64,000 nt of DNA from assembly GCA_024811115.1 (NCBI GenBank), contig JAKOGH010000293.1, positions 1 to 64,000 on the forward strand, given 5' to 3'. Of the stretch, positions 11,243 to 21,360 are shown piece by piece (the first letter of the stretch is position 1; each line of letters begins with the position of its first letter). Origin of the DNA: Terana coerulea (lineage: Eukaryota; Basidiomycota; Agaricomycetes; Polyporales; Phanerochaetaceae). The notes beneath the pieces were generated by a model. The model made no database searches. It was given only the letters and a program-made list of their open reading frames with translations, and was not told the origin of the DNA. A program made the translations under genes and the position numbers.

Positions 11243-11710
11243 TCCCCGCATACACCTGTCCGTACCATTACCCCTCTATTGGTTAGTTGCTCTGCTGTAA
11301 AGGTATCATAGATGTAATATTATATTGCAATCGTGTCCTCAAAGTCGAGCACCGTTGGCTCATGGCTGTGGGCTATTGGCTCTATTCACCTGAGAACGGC
11401 TGCATGCGAAAAAGGTGCGAATATGCGAAGCTGCTCCATTTTGGGCATATACGTGTATGTATTCTACCGCTATACATCAACGCAATTCAGTGTAGGAGAA
11501 CAGTAGAATAGTAAGGTGATGCATAGTGCTCAAATTACTGAGGACAGATGGTGCGGCGCTCGGAGAGCCGCCCGCGCACGGGAGAGCCACGCGAGCAATC
11601 GTGGGAAGAATGTTTGAGGTCCGATGGCTGTGGACCGGCCATTATTTCGTGTTTTTACCTCTCGTTTTACGACAACCTTCCCTACACAATCTTCAAACAA
11701 CCTCATCGAA
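11243..11710. other. Intergenic, RFC1 to hnRNP gene
   Basis: Same-strand spacer holding the RFC1 3' region and the promoter of the RRM gene. A TTTTTACCTCTCGTTTTACG-like pyrimidine-rich leader precedes the next ATG. No gene is supported. Confidence 0.4.
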
Positions 11711-13766
11711 ATGTCTGACCTTGATGCTGACTTGTATGGAGGTGCGCTTTAAGCTTCACTTCCGCCGTTTCATAGGTACGCTGACCGAGGATTTAGACCT
11801 CTACGGCAACGACGACACCAAATACGCTGCGCCACCCGAACAGCAAGAAGCCCCTGCGAAAAGCGAACCTCAAGAACCATCAGCAAGTGTAAAGACGGAG
11901 TCACCGCCGCCTACGAAGCCCGCTGCCGTGAAGCAACCTTCACCTACTCCGCCGACCAAGTTGGAACGGGATCTGTCGCCACTGGACGACGAATTCGCTA
12001 ATCAGCCATACCAGTCCACTGCTGGCGACAGCTCTGGTTTCTCAAACCAACCCACACAGCAAATACCAACGTATCAAGACAATGAGTCATCCGAGTACAG
12101 GGAGCCACCGCAGAACCTGGCAGACCAGAACTACGCAGGCGCGATTAACCGGCCTGTGCGGCCGTCCGAGATGAAAGAAGAAGGGTGAGTATCGACGCCC
12201 TGCTTGCAAACTGATACATAGGCAGCACCCCTCCGCCGTCTACCGTCGTCGGAACCCTGGCGCATATGGCGGGTGAAGGAGTCGACTGAAGATGCTAGTT
12301 ATGAGATCACGGCCCTCTGTAGCGTGTTCTTCATGCGATAGTCATCCCTGTCGCCTACGACTAGCTCTAGCTCTAGCGTATCCCGACCCCACCATATAAG
12401 CTAGGCTAGCACCGCTCCGCACGCACAGTAGAGTCATTCCATTTTATTCTCCTGTCTTGTCCACTCTCTGTCTAGCTTACAGATACTAATCCAACCCGTC
12501 TTTCCCCTGCATATACCCACGCGCGTCCATACGTCGTCGTGCATTCGCTACCCGCTGTGCCTACACTCGCCACTCATCCATAGGAAAATGTTCATCGGAG
12601 GTCTGAACTGGGATACATCAGATGGTACATACACTATTGCTTTGGTTTGTCGCTTGGCTGTCGCAGTAGTACTAAACGTAGCTGTATTCTTAGAGTCGCT
12701 AAGGAAGTACTTCTCGCAATTCGGAAAGGTCGAGGCGTGTACCATCATGCGCGACGCCGCCGGCCGCTCACGGTGCTTTGCCTTCCTAACGTTCGAAGAA
12801 CCGCAATCCGTGAATGCTGTCATGGTTCGCGAGCATTTCCTGGATGGAAAGATCGTAGGTTTCCGTTTTTTGTGGTGAAAACTCGCTCACTGGCTTGGTA
12901 CAGATTGATCCCAAGCGGGCCATTCCTCGGCAAGAGCACCAAAGAGCGACGAAGCTCTTCATCGGCGGCCTTGCGGGCAGCGTGACGTCCGAGTCTATGC
13001 GCGAGTTCTTCTCGCAGTTTGGCAAGGTCGTCGACGCCACCGTCATGCTCGACCGCGAAACCGGGCGTAGCAAGGGCTTCGGGTTCGTGTCGTTCGAGAA
13101 TGCCAATGTCGAGCCCATCCTGGGCTTCGGCAACCTCGAGATCGACGGCAAAGTGGTGCGTCTGCTTGGCCCAACCTCATGATCTAGCAGCTCAGGGCTC
13201 CGACAGATCGACGTCAAGCTCGCGCAACCGCGATCGCAGCGCGAAGGCAACCCGGAAAACACAACTGGACAACGCGGCCAATTCCCCAACGCCGGAGGCT
13301 TCCAGGCCGGCGGCGCATTTAGCGCAGGCGCGGCGGCAGCGGGGCCGGCAGGCGTCGGCGGGAACGCACCCTTCGACCCGCAGGCCTTAGCGTCGCTCTA
13401 TACACGAATGATCACGCAGATGGGCGGGATGAACCCCATGATGGGCGGCGGGATGAATCCGATGATGGGAGGCATGGGGGCGGCGCATCTGGCTATGGCG
13501 GACCTATGGCGGGTGGCATGCGCATGCCGATGGGCAACCCGATGGGTGGGCCGGGCATGATGGGAATGGGCATGGGCGGCATGGGCATGGGCATGGGCCG
13601 CGGTGGGCCAGGGATGGGCGGTGCGGGCATGATGGGCACGCCAATGAACGCAAACGTTCCCCGTGGACCGAGAGGTGCACCGACTGGTCCTGGAGGTGGC
13701 GCGAGTGTCGGACCACAAAGGGCGGGGCAGAGAGGGGCGCACAACTATCATCCTTATGCTCGGTGA
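11711..13766 (+). CDS. Two-RRM hnRNP-type RNA-binding protein (Hrp1/Nab4-like)
   Basis: Start MSDLDADLYG at 11711. A first intron (11742-11796 preferred) leads to an acidic, Pro/Gln-rich region. A 399-nt intron (12185-12583) then precedes RRM1: RNP2 MFIGGLNW, RNP1 RCFAFLTF. RRM2 follows with RNP2 LFIGGLAG and RNP1 KGFGFVSF, then VIDVKLAQPRS. Exons: 11711-11741, 11797-12184, 12584-12624, 12694-12854, 12904-13155 and from 13207. This tandem-RRM layout is that of yeast Hrp1, a cleavage factor I subunit that binds mRNA 3'-end signals and shuttles from the nucleus; Musashi/DAZAP-like proteins are alternatives. The C-terminus is Met/Gly-rich but as written leaves frame at G13476-13480 and stops at 13558-13560. 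The other frame stays open with GMGMG-rich sequence to TGA 13764-13766, which I take as the true end. Confidence 0.85.
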
Positions 13767-14615
13767 TTTACCTCTTCAGTGCTCATGGACTGCTTTTTCT
13801 TTGTAATCACTTATAAGTATGCCCCCTGTTTATCGGTAGCTTTCCTACTCAGTGTTCAAAGTGCAAGATATTGTGCACTATTACGTATTGTTGTGCTCAT
13901 TGTGCTTCACTGCCAGACAGCATGCTCTATTTGCTCAATTTGGTGACAATGTACACAGGTAAGACTCGTGTTTGCATGGGTGCGGTCACGAGGGTAGTTT
14001 GTAGCTCCCCAAGTGATGAATCCAACCCTCCGAATCAACGCCTGCATTGGGGCCATGGTAAAAAATACTACCTAAATACAACACAGTAGGCCAGTGCATA
14101 CTCACGTCCGGTCGCTTTGCTGTGAACAGTATGAGTACCAATAAGTGTCTCTACTTACGATAGACCTACCTGACAAGTGAATCAATTTCCGCCGCCACGT
14201 ATGCCGTTGATATCCTTGTATGCGCTTATATAAAGCCGTATGAGCAGCTTGACGGTGTTGTAGGCGAAGTATGGGAATCAGCCACGCGCATTGTTTAGCA
14301 CGCTTCGATGCTTTCTTGTCGATAGGAACGGAACAGAATGAATGCGTATTCAATGTATGCGGATGTATTGCATGCTTATGCGAGTTTAATGGTACACGAT
14401 ACCCAATGCGAATGGATTCTGAGCGACGATAGCGAGACCGATCCTTGGGATCTTTGGTATACAGACAGTTTGACGTGATGCACAATGTATGAGATAATCC
14501 TCTCGGGTATGCGGGTTCGTAAAATGGTCGTGACAGTATTGATCCTAAATATGAAGGTATGTATATGTGAGATGATACGAGGACGATAAACCACCCACTC
14601 TTCCATGCGTACGAG
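13767..14615. other. Convergent intergenic stretch
   Basis: 3' flanks of the hnRNP gene (+) and the membrane protein gene (-). Short ORFs on the minus strand (14.1-14.6 kb) look like chance. No RNA gene or repeat recognised. Confidence 0.4.
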
Positions 14616-16847
14616 TCACAGCTTTGGTGAAATCTTTCCAGCGCCCCTCATATTCTCGAGTTGGTACTCCTGAGCCGTTCCGATGCCCCTTCCACGGTCA
14701 AATTCTTCCGCCAGCACACTCGACATGCTTGTGAGGCCGTTCGCACTACTCCCTGGTACACCCAGTAGGCCCAATCCCATCACAGGGGTATCCTTCTCCG
14801 GATTGGGTTCACGGTCTTGTTCAGCCCTATCAGGAACGGGCGTTCTTCTCTGGCTCTCCCTGCGCCGACCTCGTTCCCGGTCGACCTGTTCCTCACGACC
14901 CCTCCGTTCTCTAGCTTGCTCACCGGCCCTTGGATTCCCGTTCGAGAGCCAGCTGCGCCTCCATCCGGCTTCCCTTTCGCCCCAAGACCCGAAGGTACGC
15001 AGGATGAGGACAAAATACACCAGGCCGATCGCAAAAATAACCGTCAAAACCGTTCGCACCGCCAGTGCTTGTCCGGGGAGATAGTGGTTGGCGAATGCCG
15101 TCAGTTGGGTCAGACGATGCACCGGTGCGCCAGATGTATGAAAGGATGGCAACGCAGAATGAGGTCATTGCCCAGGCAAGCCATATTGCTGGCATAGCCA
15201 GCAGCACCCAGATGTTCCACCAGATGACGGTTTTGGACCGTTTCGCTTCCTGGAGTGCAGATGAGGATGGAGTTGATGAAACAAAATAGCATCGAGCCAA
15301 CATACCTCTGCCCAACGAGACGCCTTGTACATGCTACGCATGGTCCCAAATTGAACAATGTACATGCACCCATATGTTAGGCTCATGATGGCGAATATCA
15401 GCGAAAACAAAGCCGCCCATCGGGTCAGTGGGTCGCCAGCTGCATCTTGGATTTGAAACATGGTGAGAAGAGCACTGATAGTAATGATGTTTAGAAGAGC
15501 CGTAATTCAATAAGGGCACGCTGACGTACGTGCAAAGTAAAACGGAAACGAGATTCAGCGTCTTCCACTCCCGGATGAGCGTATCCACGAAGACTTCCCA
15601 AGAGTGTTTGAACCGGGAAAGGGCGGGCGACACGGACGGTGGGTTCCAATTCTCCGAAAAGGGGAATGTTGAACCTCCGTTCCTGTGGGCCGTGCCCCGA
15701 GTTGCACCATAAGCAGCACTGAAACCAAGATTGGCACCAACGCCCGCTGCAATGCCGTCTTCGTTCTGTGGCGGTGCACAGGCCTCGATCAACCGCTGAA
15801 CTTCGTGTTTGCTGACTTCTGCGTCCCCGAATATTCGTGCTACGCGAGAGAAGTAGAGGGCGGGAAGACGGAACAAGATATGCAGATATAGTTGGCGAGG
15901 GAAAGTGTCCGTGAGGAAAGGTGTGCACACCAGAGCCCCATGAGCGGAACCGCCATTTGGATCCAGGGCGGCAGAGTATGGGTAGCGGCAGACATGTTGC
16001 ACAAGTGTCAGCGCAGTTGACGTCGAGCAATGGAATATTTGAGCGCTGAGGAGTAGAGCTGGGGGATGCAAAAAACGGAGCTGAAATTGGAAAGGATCCA
16101 CGGGAACAAAAGGCTCGTCACGAGAGTGCTGGCGGTGTAGGTTCCAGCCAAAGATACGAAGTGGGGATGCAGCACGCGACTGTGGCGGAGACGGCGAGTT
16201 CAGGACATTTTCTCCATCCTTTCGAGACGGGGTATGGTTACGCGGCACTTGCGGTGGCGAGTCTACTTGCGAACTATCCATAGATCGTATGGACGGTGAA
16301 ACGAGAGCTGCATCGTGTCTCTGAGAGGCCCGACTCGAGATGCCTTTAAATACTGGAATGAGCGTAGTGTTGAGATTCGCGGAGGACAAGACTAACCTTG
16401 TCTAATATTTTGGAGGGTGGCTGGCAAAGACCGACGGTCGCTCTCAAAGGAAACGCGCTGCCTTGGTGTTTCTCTGCCATGTGTGGGACTTTCGGAGCCG
16501 CTAGCCCGTGAAGGATATCTTGACAAGTTGTTCAGGCTGGCCGGAGCAGATTCTATTGAAACTAGCGAGCCGGAAGGGTCTGGAAAGCTCCGTCTAGGAC
16601 CACGAGAACTGCCTAGAAGCCGCCCGAGAGCTGGAGAGGAGGGGATACCCGGGAGGGCAGACAGTTTGTCTGAACTTGTAACATTCGAGCTCGAGGATTC
16701 AGAGTCTATCTCGCTTTTAGTTACCAAGTAGGCGATTCAATGTCGTAACTCACGAACAAGGACAGGTGCACTCTTTGCCCTGGTAGACGGGAAGGGTATG
16801 CCAATATCACCCTGGTCGCCCGTCGTTTCAGTCGTATCCTGCTCCAT
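14616..16847 (-). CDS. Uncharacterised fungal multi-pass membrane protein
   Basis: Start MEQDTTETTGDQGDIGIPF at 16847. A first intron with donor GTGAGT is followed by a Ser-rich, probably disordered region (SESSSSNVTSSDKLSALPG). The next exons give FVPVDPFQFQLRFLHPPALLL and RLPALYFSRVARIFGDAEVS. The membrane part follows, with about four hydrophobic segments: LNLVSVLLCT; AALFSLIFAIMSLTYGCMYI; TVIWWNIWVLLAMPAIWLAW; and AVRTVLTVIFAIGLVYFVLI. The last two are joined by a 55-nt intron after ILSYIWRT. The tail is Arg/Glu-rich with a final stop at 14616-14618. I recognise the type as a conserved Agaricomycete membrane protein but know no function. The N-terminus is likely cytosolic and phosphorylatable (many Ser-Pro sites); that is inference. 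Confidence 0.7.
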
Positions 16848-17557
16848 TTAGAAAAGACAAAAGCAGCTGGATCGGGGTAATGCGGAGAACTCGAGCCGTT
16901 TGTCGGAGTGAAGCAAAGCTACTCGGTAGTCCGAGTCGCCGGTGACTTGAAGATGCGGGTTTTGTTCAAGTTCTTACTGCTTAGCAAACAGTCAGTTCTA
17001 CGCCTTGAGCAACGCAGAGTTTACAAAAAGACTTACAAGGAGCGGAGACGCTTGTGGGCAGTGTGGGTACGTGGTTCAGAATCAAGAGGGCGTGGTCATT
17101 GAGAGTTGAGGTCAACTTCCTGAGAGTTTTCCTTATTGGGTACACTGTCGCCACCACGCGCAACGCGGCATTTGCCGACGGGGGCGCGCCGCGCTTAGGC
17201 CTACATTCTGCGTCCCGTTCGACACAGCCGGTAGCGGGGTCGCATCTATCAAATGCTAAAAGCAGACCTTGGCCCACTCGATGCGCTACAAATTTTTCAA
17301 GGCCTCTTGATTATTGAGCTTCACTGAATTTTCACTGGTCTTAGACTTGCGTATATAGCTCGCCAATGTATTCTCGTACTAGTTCTTGGTGCTACTATAC
17401 ATGATTCGATGTCTCCCAGTCCCTTGAGTTCACCAACACGGTATCAACATGCCACTGAGGCTCGAGTCACCCGCAAGGTCTAAAGATCGTGACGAAGGTT
17501 GTTCAAGGGTATTCCAGCCGTCACTACACGGATCGCTTGAAGCACACATGGGCACTA
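16848..17557. other. Intergenic, promoter side of the membrane protein gene
   Basis: Separates the start of the membrane protein gene from the 3' end of RNA14, both on the minus strand. No supported gene. Small plus-strand ORFs (16.9-17.3 kb) have no recognisable content. Confidence 0.4.
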
Positions 17558-20500
17558 CTAGTAGCGGCCGCGCCGACCGCCACCTGGACCTTGATAAGGA
17601 CTATAGTCGGGAGGAGGACGACCACCCCCACGAGGTGGAGAACGAGCGCGAATACCGGTGGAACTTGGAATGACGGCACCACGGAAGACTTGCATCAGAT
17701 CATCAACACGAAAAACAGGACCTAGGACACTAACGTCAGCTTCGCATATGATGACATGATGGACGACAGACATACCGTCAAAGGCGTCGGGCGCAGGAAT
17801 GGTACCCACGAACCAGTTCAAGATGGGCGGCACAGTCACTCCTTTGTCTTCTTCACGTTCCTTGTGTTGTGTTCGAGATTGCGGACCATCACGCTCACGC
17901 TCACGATCCCACCCGGACGGAGAGTCATACCGACGACGACCAGGACCGTCCCATCTGTCGCGGTCATGCGCTCTTGAAGGCGAAGCTGGACGCTGACGCT
18001 TCGACGGCGGGCCATAATCATTGCTGCTTCGCGACTCTTCACGACGGCGGTGCTCGGGCGAAGATGGCCTTTTGCTCGTCACAGACGTTGTCGACTGTTG
18101 AGGCTGGAGAGCCGAAGCCACGTTGGAGATGAGAGATTGTTGTTCACTCTTTCCCGCGCTGCTACCGTTAGATTTGCCTGAGCTGCCGCTTCCGCCACGG
18201 CCAGGTACGAACCCTAGATCCCGGACCGCTATCGGGTCAATGCCCAAGTATTTGTACCGATCTGCAAACCGTTTGATTGGGGGTCTAAACCTTAACGTAA
18301 GCCTACATGCATTGCGAGGTATGGAACGGACACACCTTGAGGATAGGCTTCTGCCATACGGCGTTCTAATGCTAACGCAGCCTCAAGCGTACCGTAATGA
18401 TACTCGTATCGTCCCCAACGATCCCAAATGAGGCGAGCACGTTCTGGGGGAACTGTTTTACAAGTTTCTCAAACAACGCACGAGCATCTACAACATGAGA
18501 TCAGCAAGAGAATCTGGTTGAAGGTGGATGCACTGACTTCGATCGTCATTTATCGAGATCAGGAAGCTAAGATACTTAACCGACAGTTCAACTTCATCAG
18601 GCCATAGCTGAAGGGCTTTCTCGAAGATACGTCCAGCAACATCGGGGGCTTTGTTACCATGATACTCTAGCATTGCTATTCACCACATCAGTCAGCAACG
18701 GATATAGTTGGATGTGCAATAATGCGTACCAGCGCCTTCGTATGCTTCCCAAGATATGTACTTGTCTTTCCGTGCGTTCGCGAAGACAGTCCTGAAAGCT
18801 TTGAGCTTTTCTGCGCGCAAGGTGGCACGCATGTAGTATACCCATGCCAAACTGTACTCGGTTCGACGGTCGGCGAAGTCTGCCTCCTGGGGCGATTTAC
18901 CTTCCGAGCTGGTGGTGGTAGACTGAGAATTCGAACCGATAGATTGCTGTGACTGCGACTGTTCCGTGGACTGAGAAGGCCGCGAGGCATTTAGTCGAGT
19001 TTCCATCACTTCGAGGTCTTTGCGGATTAAGGGAATGAACCTTTCGTAAGTCGCGCGGGTATCCTCAAAGTTACCGCTTATTTCAGTGACCTCGGCGCTC
19101 AGACAGTTGAGAAGGAAGCTACAGACAAAACTGTTATAGACTCGGTCGGAGAAACAAAATTGATGCATACCTCGCAGGGTTGGCCTCAAGCCCCGCTTTC
19201 AGCAAGTTGACCGCTTCATCCTTCCGATCTTTGCGTTTTGCCTCAGGTAGGCTCGAGTCCTCACTTAACATGAGGTTCCAAACGACAGCCATAAACCTAT
19301 ACAATTTAATGTTAGGGAATGCGAATAAAAGAGAAGGGTAAAACGCACCAAGGTTCCGAAAAGAATCGCATACGGACGACAGCCTTGCGATAAGCGGACT
19401 GGAGCCGTGTATGTAGCTGAGATTTGTCCTTCTCCTCAAGAACGAGCGGATTGCTCTCCTCCCACTTAAGATACGTACGCCAGCGCGTCGCGAGACCCCT
19501 ATCATTATTGGTGAAGCCCGGAGGGCGGGGCAGCCAGATAGATGTTCTATGGCGAGATGATGGCGATGACAGGAACAAGGGGGCCAGGTTTTCTTGGAGG
19601 GTTGTAAGGACACTGCGCGCTTGGATGTGTGCCGGGGAAAGATCAGAAATAAATTTCTTGGCCTGCCAAGTCAAGTCAGTATTATCATCGTGAACGCATA
19701 CAATCAGCATACCGTAATCTTATTCAGGTTGTTCTCAAATTCTTGGTATTCTTCCCACAGCCGTTTGACGTTGTCCATAGGAATCTGAACCGCGCGATGG
19801 TACGCCTTTCGTATAGCCTCCATCTTTTGACCCTCGTCCCAAGTATTTTGAGCCTGGCACGGTATGAAAGGTGAGGGAAGTATAGTGGCACGTGAGCGGA
19901 GACGAACCTCAGCTTGCTTCAGGAACTGGATGTAGTCCGTCCAAATCTGACTACTGTCCTTATCTTGGCCTATATGGTTCAGCGCGAACTCGTATGCTTT
20001 CCTTACAGTATCCCTTGCAGCGGGCGTGGGGTTCATCTTCCTGTGTAAGCAAACAGAGTTAATTCACAAGCTGAACACAGTAGGCTCCTAAACGCACTGG
20101 ACATAATCCAGGTAGTATTTCCAGATATCTACCCAAGGCGAGGTCTTCAAAAACCGCTTGAACAGTCCTTCTGCATATTGAAACTTCGTCGGTGAATTCG
20201 ATTCAAGTATGTGCTTGATGTACACTATCTGGGCGGAATACTGCCGCATCGAAAAAGGTGAGAAATTTGGCACACGATGTAGGTTTGCAAGACAGGCTAA
20301 CGGTGTTGGGAAACGACTCGAGCAGGGCTTCGTAAGTTTCGTTGAGTCGGTCAAAATCCTTGCCGTCGTCCGCGATGTCCACCAACTTCAACCACGCGTC
20401 GATATCGGTCGGCTTATCGCGTACTTGCGCACGCAGGATGTCGTATTCAGACTGCGAAGGATTTGCAGGGAGCACAACATCCGGGTCAGGCGGTTGTGAA

Positions 20501-20646
20501 CTCGCTGAGTGCACCTCAGTCTGTTGCGAAATTGGTTGGCCTTGCTGCGCACCGCTCAGCTCTCTGAGGTTAGCGACTATATCTTCTGAGGGCTGTGTGC
20601 GTTCTTCATCGGGAATAGGAGTCGTGCCAGGTCCAGCAACAGACAT
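17558..20646 (-). CDS. rna14: mRNA 3'-end-processing protein RNA14 (CstF-77)
   Basis: Start MSVAGPGTTPIPDEERTQPS at 20646. After a disordered leader, HAT (half-a-TPR) repeats run through the protein: DIDAWLKLVDIADD, TSPWVDIWKYYLDYV, SSQIWTDYIQFLKQ, KRLWEEYQEFENN, RWRTYLKWEESNP, EYSLAWVYYMRATLRAEKL, KYISWEAYEGAA, RLIWDRWGRYEYHYG. These form the Suf domain. The C-terminus has an Arg/Ser/Asp-rich linker and then the conserved tail VPPILNWFVGTIPAPDAFDG, PVFRVDDLMQVFRGAVIPS, which in yeast grips Rna15. It is a nuclear scaffold for cleavage and polyadenylation. Short introns keep frame throughout; the last is 17722-17775. The downstream Hrp1-like gene at 11.7 kb may belong to the same pathway. Confidence 0.94.
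17722..17775 (-). other. Last intron of RNA14, 54 nt, in-frame if retained
   Basis: Donor GTATGT, acceptor CCTAG. The intron is a multiple of three and has no stop in the reading frame, so retention would insert 18 residues (starting MSVVHHVI) into the conserved C-terminal tail, between AFDG and PVFRVDD. Confidence 0.6.
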
Positions 20647-21360
20647 TAGGTGAAGAAAGGATACTTGAAGTCAACGAGCAAGCCAGGATTGTTGACGTTC
20701 TTACTTGTCCATAAACTTCGACTTAAATACACGGCTGCTAAATGTTAAATACACATCCTCCGCTGAGTCGATATGTAAATTGAGTTATAACTATATATCC
20801 CAAAGAGGATATATTTATACTTCCGCTGATCGCCGGACGCCGGCTTGACCATCGCATCGACGAAGGAATTGGGAAGGAGTCTACACAGCGACGGTGGACC
20901 GTGGAAGATTCAGAAGAAGTATCGTATTTTACTTCTCTCCCCTGAACGTCCATGAACATCGTAAACGTCTTTCTTCTGTCCCAGCTCTTTTCCCTATTTT
21001 CCCCTTTTTCTCAGGTAAAATGCCTGTTCCATTCACTTCGTTGCGTCCTCTCACCTTTACATTCTATTCGCAACAAAGAAGAACATTTTTCTTCTTCAAG
21101 ATGAACAAGGAAACGCTGCAATCGAGGCGTAAGATGTGCGCGCGGGCGACGAGGTCGATAAGTCCAGCCACGTGACCGAACCCAAATATGGCTATCCATC
21201 CCGCCTGGCTTTCTCCTTCGACCACCCACCGCCTCCCACTATACAATCCAGAGAGCTCGCTCTATCTGGTTGACGCACACAGCTCTTGAGGTCTGGGCTA
21301 TACTTGAGGTGACTGCAAGAACGATCAGTGTTCTTGCATCCTCGGCCGGGGTCTTGCTCG
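20647..21360. other. Divergent promoter region, RNA14 / AAA ATPase
   Basis: Shared 5' region of two divergent genes. AT-rich stretches around 20.72-20.82 kb lie toward RNA14. Pyrimidine-rich tracts at 20.96-21.10 kb resemble fungal core promoters for the plus-strand gene. No ORF is supported. Confidence 0.4.
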
